DNA from: Benincasa hispida
Lineage: Eukaryota > Streptophyta > Magnoliopsida > Cucurbitales > Cucurbitaceae
Assembly (NCBI RefSeq): GCF_009727055.1
Contig: NC_052354.1
Coordinates: forward strand, 39,638,748 to 39,702,747
Length of the DNA: 64,000 nt
Reading direction: 5' to 3'
Below, one piece after another: positions 56,740 through 64,000 of the stretch. The position numbers were made by a program, and so were the translations under genes. Below the pieces are notes generated by a model. The model saw nothing but the letters and a program-made list of their open reading frames with translations. It was not told where the DNA came from and searched no databases. Position 1 is the stretch's first letter; each line of letters opens with the position of its first letter.

Positions 56740-58260
56740 ATCACAACGAATAATACCGGACTCAAGCCTATTTTTGCAAAGTTTTCTTCATTCAAAGGCT
56801 TGGTAAAATATCTGCTAATTGATTATTAGAGCATACAAATTCAAGAGTAATATTATCATTTTACACATGCTCTCTGATAAAGTGATGCCTAATATCATAT
56901 GCTTGTCCTAGAATGATGTATAGGATTTTAGTCAAATTAATAGCACTAGTATTATCACAAAATATAGGCACATTATCAAATTTAATCCAAAATCACAAAG
57001 AGTTTGTTTCATCCAAAGAATTTGAGCACAACAACTAACAACTGTAATATATTCCGCTTCGGTAGTGGATAAGGCAACCAAATTTTTCTTTTTACTAAAC
57101 CAAGAAACTAAGGAACTACCAAGAAATTAACAAGTCCCACTAGTACTCTTACGGTCAAGTAAACTACATGCAAAATCCGCATTGGAATATCCTATCCAAA
57201 TTAAATTCAACATTTCTAGGATACCATAAGCCTAAATCAATAATACCAAGCAAATATTTAAAATTCTTTTAATGGCATGTAAATGTGATTCCTCAGGACA
57301 AGATTGAAATCTGCAAAAAGACATACACTAAACATAATATTGGGTCTACTATGGTTAAAATAAAGTAAAGATCCAATCATACTTCATATAGTTTTTTATA
57401 TCCACACACTTACCTTTTCATCCTTGTCAAGATTAATAGATGTGCTCATGAGGATTTTTTGCAATTTTACCTTCATTGAATTTGAACCTTTTGAGCAAAT
57501 CCCTTGTGTATTTTTCTGACTTATAAAAATACCTCCTCGAGTTGTTTGATTTGGAGTCCAAGGAAGAAGCTAAGTTCTCCCATAATACTCATCTCAAATT
57601 CACTATGCATCCACTTAGAAAATTCTTCACACAAAGATGGATTAGTAGAACAAAAAATAATATCATCCACATATATTTGTACTAAAAGCATATCATTTCT
57701 TTAGTCTTAATAAAAAGAGTAGTATCAATTTTACCTATTTTAAATCCATTCTCAACCAAGAAATTACTAAGTCTATCATACCAAGCTCTTGGAGCTGTTT
57801 TAAGTCATAAAGAGCCTTTTTCAACTTATAGACATGATTGAAAAATCAAAACTTTCAAACCTTGGAGGTTGTTCTACATAAACTTCCTCCATGATATAAC
57901 CATTTAAAAAGCATTTTTCACATCCATTTGATACAAAATGAAATTCTTATAAGAAGTAAAAGCAAGCAACATTCTAATAGCTTCTAATCTGAACGGGTGC
58001 AAAAGTTTCTTCATAATCTATTCATTCCTTTTGACAATAACCTTGAGCTACAAGTCTAGCTTTATTCTAATGATATTCCATTTTTCATCCATTTTATTTC
58101 TAAAGACCCATTTAGTTCCAATTATAGAAGCATGAGAGGGCCTAGGACTAACCCCAAACTTTATTCCTTTCAAATTGTTTAATTTCTCTGCATAGCTAAA
58201 ATCCAAAATTCATCATTTTCGGCATCTTTAAAACTTTTTGGTTCAATTTGAGAAACAAAA
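56740..58260 (-). pseudogene. Copia RT and RNase H (SIRE-like)
   Basis: Reading 58260 downward: FKDAENDEFWILAMQ at the RT start, a KWVFRNKMDE-type motif near 58110, YKLKKALYDLKQ near 57800, the YVDD box at 57662-57673 inside LLVQIYVDDIIF. RNase H has SWFSKKKNLVALSTTEAEYI near 57100-57040, then CCAQILWMKQTLCDFG, and ends with the SNNQLADILPSL/IGLSPVL-type tail near 56830-56750. RT copies element RNA into DNA and RNase H removes the RNA strand. Several frameshifts, mostly in A/T runs, break the frame. It ends about 370 bases before the polypurine tract. Confidence 0.85.
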
Positions 58261-59640
58261 GCAAGATTATTAAACATATTAAGGGAGGAACGAGTTTTCA
58301 CACTTGTTCAGGATCACCAAAAATTAATTATTTGGGATGGGAAGGAGCATATCTCCACTCTTTAGGCATGGATGAAGAATCAATTTTTGTTCTTTTCGAT
58401 TAAGCTCACCTCTTGCTTACTTGAACAATTCCTTGCCTTTGTCACTAACAAAGTAAATCTCCAAAATTTCCTTCTTAAACATCACTATAAATAGACTCAT
58501 TAGAAATAACATTGCAAAGATTCATCAAATACTACAGCATAGATTCCTTAATTACTAAAGTTCTTTTATCTATAAACTTTACTAGTAGAGGAATAGCCAA
58601 GGAAATATCAACATCCGTCTTTAGAATCAAATTTTCAAAATTTTTATTTGTTATTCAAAAAAAACATTTACAACCAAAAACTTTGAAATACCCAATATTT
58701 AGAATTTGTTATGCCAAAGTTCATAAAGTTTTATTCAGAGAAGGTCTAATAAAACTCTATTTAAAACATAACAAGCGTGGTGTTAATGGCTTCTCGCCCA
58801 AAAGTATGTAGGTAAACCATACTCATGCAACATTGATCTAGCAAATTCTTGCAAAGTATGATTTTTCCTTTCAACTACACCGTTTTGTTGAGGAGTTCTT
58901 AGAGTGGAGAAATTATGAGAAAAACCATTTTCTTCACAAAAGTTCAAAATTGCTTATCATAAATTCTCCTCCATGATCACTCCTAATTTTAGAAATCAAA
59001 AAAACTTTTTTCATTTTGAACTCTTTTTGCAAAAACTAGAAAAGCTTTTCAAAGCATCATCCTTATGTTTTAGCATCAAAACCGAAGTATATTCTTTGAA
59101 AATTATCACTATCACAAAGGCATAATAGTTCCTCCAAAACTAGCAATTCTAGAAGGGTCAAATAAGTTATGTGTAATAGTTGAAGGGGCTAGTTGTAGAG
59201 ATTACATTTTTAGATTTGAAAGAGGACTTAGTTTGCTTATCCATTGACAAGCATCACAAATCTTTGTCTTTTTCAAATTTAAAATTTGGAAGACCTCTAA
59301 CCAAAGAATTCTTGGAAATATTTGAAATTAAGTGCATGCTAGCATGTCCTAATCTTTTAATGCCATAACCAAGAATCATTATGCAAATCCGATAAACATT
59401 TATCATTAATTAGGACAATAATTCAAATCAATAGTATAAACATTTTCATCTCTATTTCCAACAAATTATAACTTTTCTATCACTAGCATTTTCAATGATG
59501 CAATTCTTTTTATCAAAACACAGACTTTATCACACAATTGACTAATACTAAGTAAATCATGCTTCAAACCATCAACCAAAAGTACATTTTCAATTAAAAT
59601 AGAAGATTCATTACTTATACTACTTTACCAATTATTTTAC
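58261..59640 (-). pseudogene. Copia GAG-pre-integrase and integrase (SIRE-like)
   Basis: The minus strand shows the pre-integrase part near 59350 (HASMHLISNISKNSL and VRGLPNFKFEKDKDLCDAC), the core with NFCEENGFSHNFSTLRTPQQ, then NGVVERKNHTLQEFARSML (catalytic Glu region), and LHEYGLPTYF near 58960-58800. Further downstream are the C-terminal pieces ending near 58500. Small indels shift the frame several times. It lies between protease and RT, the Copia order. Confidence 0.8.
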
Positions 59641-59910
59641 CTTTCTTGTTGTCACCAAAGGTTACAAGACCTCTATCCTTTTTGGAGAGAGAGAGACAAA
59701 CTTGGATGGGTCTCCCCAGTGCCTCGAGCAACCACTATCCAAGTGCCACTTGTTTTTCTTAGAGGCTTTCAAACAAACTACAAACACAAAATGTTCAAGT
59801 TTGATTCTTTGGTACCCACATTTGTTGGTCCCTAGATGGTTAGCATTGACAAAACTTGGGAATTCATTCATTTTGCATAGACATTTAAGGCATTGGATTA
59901 GATAAGTAAC
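59641..59910 (-). pseudogene. Copia protease start (SIRE-like)
   Basis: The frame 59871-59662 contains KNKWHLDSGCSRHWGDPSKF with the active-site Asp-Ser-Gly; the usual Met-Thr after His reads Trp-Gly. Preceding residues (FVFVVCLKASKKNK) link it to gag. This aspartic protease would cut the polyprotein. Confidence 0.85.
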
Positions 59911-61620
59911 AAGAATAATTGTATGTCCAACTTACCACAATAGAAACAAAACAACATTATGCAAAGATTTATCTCTTACAACAAATTTATGCACTCTACT
60001 TTTTCTTGGAGAAATATTTCTTGGAGCACTGTGAAACTTTGCCCTTTGAGAAAAATTTCTTGGATAAGTAGTATGAGCATACTTCAATTTAAAAACACTT
60101 AGGTCTAATATGACCTTCAACACCACAATAATGACATATAGGCACAAAGTTAGATTTAATATGTTTAGACACAACCATAGGCATATTAAGTCTAGGCATA
60201 TTATGAGATGCTTTAACAAAGATAGTTTTGAACTTGAAGGAGTAGAACATTCATCAATATAGCCTAAACCTCTTTATATCACCAAAAGGCTTGCCTATTC
60301 AATTATCTTGTCTAATTTTTGAGCACCTATTTGCAACTTTTAATAGATTCTTTAGCCTTATCAATTCTTGCAAAGCACTAAATTCCTTTTCTTTGAGTAA
60401 TTTAATCAAATTATCTTTTTCACAACTATCAGCTCAAGAAATTTAACTTTGTCAAGCAAGACATTTTTCTCATCACAATCAAAAGCATGCTTGTCACAGA
60501 GAATATTCATTTCATCAATATGCATAACATCATGCTCATTCTCTTTTAAGCAAGTAATTCTTCAAGTAAAGACTTATTTTACTAGATAAAACATTGTATT
60601 TTCTTTAAGCACAATATACTTAGATACTAGTTTTTCTAAATCATTTTGCATATTTTCAAAAGCTTCAAACAATTCATTATAAGAAAGAGGTTCTAGGAGT
60701 TACCTCATCATTTTGTTCATCCTCTTTGTCACTATGAACCATGAAGCAAAAATTGGCCACTTCTTCATATTACTCCACTCTCGCTTTCATCGCTATCACC
60801 CAAGTAGCTTTCATTGCTTTTTTCTTGGATTTCTTGGATGATTTGAGAAAAGGAAAATCGGTTCTAATATGATCCGACTTCTTGCATTCATAGCATAACT
60901 CATCATTTTTGCTCTTTTCATCTTTTGACTTCTTTTTGGTTGGAGAGATGCTTCTTGAATTGCTTCTTTCTCTTGATGAAGTTCTTATACTTACGTGAAA
61001 GATAGGCAACATCATCTTCATCAAGGTGAGTCAACTTCTAAAGAGATGGTCTTTAAGCTATTACTCTTTTCTTTCTTTTCTTCTCATCCTCCATTTTTTT
61101 TGATCTTTATCTCATGCGTCAACAACGAGCCCATGAGTTCATCAATGGAGAGAGATTTGGAGTCCTTTGCCTCTTGAATGGCGGTGACTTTAGGCTCCCA
61201 TTGTTTAGGCAAATACCACAATAGCTTCTTTATCTTCTCAAGATTTGAGTACTTTTTCCCAAGTCCTTCAAAAGCATTGACAATGTTAGTAAATCTAATA
61301 AACATATCGAAAATAACTTCATTTTCATCAATTTTAAATATTTCATATTGATGAACTAACATGTCAATCTTTGTTTCTTTTACTTGACTAGTTCCTTCAT
61401 GAGTAATTTCTAATTATCCCATATCTCTTTAGCGATTTTGCAAATAGACACTCTATTATGCTCAACTTCATTCAAAGCACAAAATAAGCAATTAATAGCT
61501 TTGGCATTTAAAGAGCATGCTTTCTTTTCATTTATTGACCATTCTTCCTTAGGTTTTATAGTGCTAACACCATCAACATCTTTTGTTGAAATTTTAAAAC
61601 CTCCTCAACAATATCCCATA
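59911..61620 (-). pseudogene. Copia gag (SIRE-like)
   Basis: The frame 61362-61084 (YEIFKIDENEVIFDMFIRFT, LPKQWEPKVTAIQEAKDSK, SIDELMGSLLTHEI) is the UBN2-type gag domain. 61024-60770 holds an Arg/Ser/Lys-rich stretch and a zinc knuckle CYECKKSDHIRTDFPF in which the fourth ligand Cys is Phe. A second knuckle-like region lies near 60130 (YCGVEGHIRPKCF in a shifted frame) and a basic stretch at 60060-59970. N-terminal pieces reach about 61620. Gag would form the particle and bind RNA. Frameshifts and the lost Cys make it defective. Confidence 0.8.
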
Positions 61621-61800
61621 AATCATAATCAATAGAAAGCAAGAAAAATCTCATTCTATTTTCAATAACTATAATTAGTAGCACTAAAGAAAGGAGGCTT
61701 TGTAATAGATTGACTATCGGTAAAAGAGATAAAATCTAAAGTTGTCATAGCTAAAAAACAATTAAGTTTATCAAGAAATAAATATTTCAAGAAGAGCAAC

Positions 61801-61814
61801 CTGCACTAATACCA
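61801..61814 (-). promoter_or_regulatory. Primer-binding site of the SIRE-like element
   Basis: Minus strand TGGTATTAGTGCAG, three bases inside the LTR end, is a mutated version of the initiator-Met complement (TGGTATCAGAGC). Confidence 0.75.
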
Positions 61815-61816
61815 AT

Positions 61817-63127
61817 TATTGGATTGATATGGCAACCCTAGAGGGGGGGGGGGGTGAATAGGGTTTAATTAAACTTTTTTTTTTCTAAATTGACCCGATT
61901 AAACTATTAATACACTTTTTATAAATAATATGAAAAATTCAATTTATGCAACAAATAAGATAACAAAAATGTGATAATTTAATTCTATCAATTTTTAGCA
62001 AATAAATAAGAACAAACTAAAACATACAATAAATTGCTTAAATTAATTGCAAAAATAAAAAAGGAAAGAGTTAGAGAAGAAGACACCATAATTTTATAGT
62101 GGTTCGGTCAAACTCGACCTACTCCACTCCCCAAGTGCCTCTGGGAATTTGAATAAAATCTTTCCGACTCTTTCCACGGATTAGAGTCCAACCGTTATAC
62201 CACCGCTCCTTTTACGGGTTCAAGAACAAACCCGATCATTTCCATGGTTTAGGATCAAACCGTTACAAATGTTGGAATTTTTGAAGAACACAATACAACT
62301 CTCACTAGAGTGGATTTACAAGTTTAAGCACTCAAAAAGTTTATCCTCATGATACAATAACACTCTCTCAAGAAAAGTTGAAAGAAAAAAAATCGGATCT
62401 TAGAGAGAGCAACAATTGAACTTTTGAGTTTTGGAGGATTATGAAATGTAAAATCTGTTAGTATAAAATTTGGAGAGGAAGATGGTTTATATAAAGATAG
62501 AAAAATTTTTAGAAACCACAATTAATTTGTACCATTGGATTTTGGAAAAGAAAAAGCAATGGTGGAGATTTTAAACTAAACTAGTTGTTAGATACAAACA
62601 AAATATAATATTAAATTCCTTTTCTTTTGAAATTCATTTTCTTTTTAAAATTAATCCAAAAAATAAAAAAACATACAATGTGTAAAAAACTAGCCGTTAG
62701 ACACAAACATAAAATAATATTAAATTTATTTTCCTTTTAATTCATTTTCTGTTTAAATTCATTCTTTTTAAAGTCAATCCAAAAATAAAAAAACATACCA
62801 TGTGTAAAAAACTAGCCGTTAAACACAAACATAAAATAATATTAAACTTATTTTCCTTTTAATTCATTTTCTTTTTAAATTCATTCTTTTTAAATCAATC
62901 CAAAAATCAAAAGTCCATCATATGTTAATCTCTTAATGATCCACCATTCATCATATATTAATTTAGCTCCGATTTGAGTGATTCAAGAGGTATTGAAATC
63001 GTTGTTCCAAGCTCTACGCTATGGACATATTAAAACACTAAGATTTTCAGTAATTAAAAATTGAGTTTGTTATCATCAAAACATTGAGTAATTAATTAAT
63101 TTGAGATTAAGAGCTAAAAAGCCAACA
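61817..63127 (-). repeat. 5' LTR of the SIRE-like element
   Basis: 1311 bp. On the minus strand it starts TGTTGGCTTTTTAGC at 63127 and ends ATCCAATA at 61817 (the CA end mutated to TA). Landmarks match 55014-56363, including the three ACTAGCCGTT units (near 62580, 62689 and 62811). It has an 11-G run at 61843 and lacks about 110 bases present in the other LTR. Confidence 0.9.
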
Positions 63128-64000
63128 ATCAGTTCTGAATAAAAACATGTATGATACTCATTGTACTTAGTGATCTCGACCAAGCCATGCGATTTTTTCT
63201 TTATTGTATGAAGTTTCCACTTGCAACCTTCCTCCCACTTCTTACACCGAATTGTCTAAATCGTCGGTGTCGATTCAATAACCTCATATGGTGCATGACA
63301 TTTACGAGCAAAACATTTGACCACGTGTTGTAGCATTTCTTTGTCTTGACAAATCATCCCTTTATACAATTGAGTATTGTCAACGTCCACATGGGCTACA
63401 ATTGGGTCATGTTCTCTAATGCTATCTAGTACATTTATATCCAAATCGTTGAATGTATCTAAAAGTAACTCATGTTCACGACTATCGAAATCCAACTTTT
63501 CAAATTCATCGTCTTTTTCAGTTTTGAAATCTTTATACAGGTTGTTAGCCGCCATATCTTCATTATCACATGGCGATGCAACTGACTCCAGATCAGGATC
63601 AATACATTCCGTTGGATCTTCAAACTGGCTAAATGACGTATTCAAGTTTATATCCACCCCTATCCTATTTACATTTACATACAAATGCACTAAATTCGGC
63701 AGAGGCATTGCGATTGAGAACATCAAGTTCATAGCTTCTACATTTGAAATAGGGAATGATATAAACCTTATTGATCCTGATGGTTCTAGGTTAGGATGTC
63801 TATATGTTATTTCTATCTGGTTTGTTTCCATATCTACATTAAATGACATCCCAACCATTTCAATGAATTGTTCAAATACAATTCCATTGTTCACATTTAT
63901 GCTAAAACTCCCACTTGGTGGTTGGTTATAGTCAACTCCATCAATACCATCAATCATATTACCATTTGTAAACAACAAAAATTCCAAGCATTTTCGTGCC
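63128..64000 (-). pseudogene. MuDR (Mutator-like) transposase, N-terminal part
   Basis: A 243-residue frame (63987-63256) opens with MEFLLFTNGNMIDGIDG, has a beta-rich region (ITYRHPNLEPSGSIRFISF), an acidic linker, and ends in the MuDR DNA-binding start: QLYKGMICQDKEMLQHVVKC and CHAPYEVIES. A frameshift near 63256 leads to CKKWEEGCKWKLHTIKKKSH and GLVEITKYNEYHTCFYSEL, the Cys/His zinc segment, up to 63128, where the SIRE-like element is inserted. The gene resumes at 55013. Transposases of this family cut and move Mutator-like elements. This one lacks its catalytic part. It may extend past the right edge. Confidence 0.85.

Larger units (their letters stand above)
55014..63127 (-). mobile_element. 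Complete-length Copia element, SIRE/Maximus-like
   Basis: 8.1 kb with LTRs 61817-63127 (5') and 55014-56363 (3'), primer site 61801-61814 and polypurine tract 56364-56376. The internal order on the minus strand is gag, protease, integrase, RT, RNase H, as in Copia. Termini are TGTTGG and CCAACA. All frames are broken by stops and small indels, so it is not active. The motifs (SWFSKK, ALSTTEAEY, LLVQIYVDDIIF) point to the SIRE/Maximus lineage. No perfect target duplication is seen. It lies inside a MuDR transposase gene. Confidence 0.85.

Noticed and set aside
63377..63931. Plus-strand 184-residue ORF
   Set aside because: Antisense shadow of the MuDR transposase frame at 63987-63256.
1..64000. 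A previously undescribed defence, biosynthetic or toxin system
   Set aside because: Apart from one CASP-like gene, coding signals belong to known retroelement, Mutator and mobile-domain families, and all are decayed.

Overview
The window is nuclear DNA of a dicot plant. The family composition (introns and spacers full of a palindromic MITE that begins near TTTGGTAACCATTTG, tRNA-headed SINEs, a Mutator/plant-mobile-domain element) suggests to me a cucurbit, but that is recall and was not tested. It is draft assembly: there are five N gaps (13609-14263, 16845-17175, 28470, 29970-30281, 34639-34771) and two uncleaned library-adaptor junctions near the left end. Only one intact host gene is visible.

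Region 1, 1-18.0 kb, is a pile of Ty3/gypsy LTR elements of one family (Athila/Tat-like by its tRNA-Asp-type primer site, its gag tail and its extra ORF). Two minus-strand copies lie in tandem. Copy A spans 16788 down to 10451 and copy B spans 9547 down to beyond position 1. Each is preceded by the same Copia leader sequence, so this looks like a tandem duplication of about 7.6 kb. The LTR of copy B is split by an antiparallel solo LTR of the same family (3371-7837, TSD TAATG). That solo LTR is split in turn by an unrelated 2.5-kb solo LTR (4596-7114, TSD GTTTA).

Region 2, 16.8-36.3 kb, is Copia-type. It holds a leader fragment, a broken minus-strand gag-protease-integrase-RT, and a plus-strand element (22839-24162 plus 35308-36290) whose RNase H domain is interrupted by an 11-kb minus-strand Copia element (24163-35307). 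That 11-kb element contains a solo gypsy LTR (27600-29269, TSD GAATC) and a truncated plus-strand Copia (29460-32846). All coding regions are pseudogenic.

Region 3, 36.3-51.7 kb, is AT-rich host DNA with a three-exon CASP-like membrane protein gene (42547-46967, plus strand). Its second intron and its flanks carry MITEs, SINE-like units and a hAT-like MITE with an 8-bp TSD.

Region 4, 51.7-64 kb, is a decayed minus-strand Mutator-like element. It has a MuDR-type transposase at the right edge, then a plant-mobile-domain pseudogene downstream, with a 126-bp minisatellite between them. The transposase gene is split by a nearly complete 8.1-kb Copia element of SIRE/Maximus type (55014-63127) with 1.3-kb LTRs, primer site and polypurine tract.

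I found no operon, CRISPR array or clearly new biochemical system. The noteworthy points are the nesting order, the tandem duplication, the Mutator/mobile-domain association, the repeat families and the assembly artefacts.
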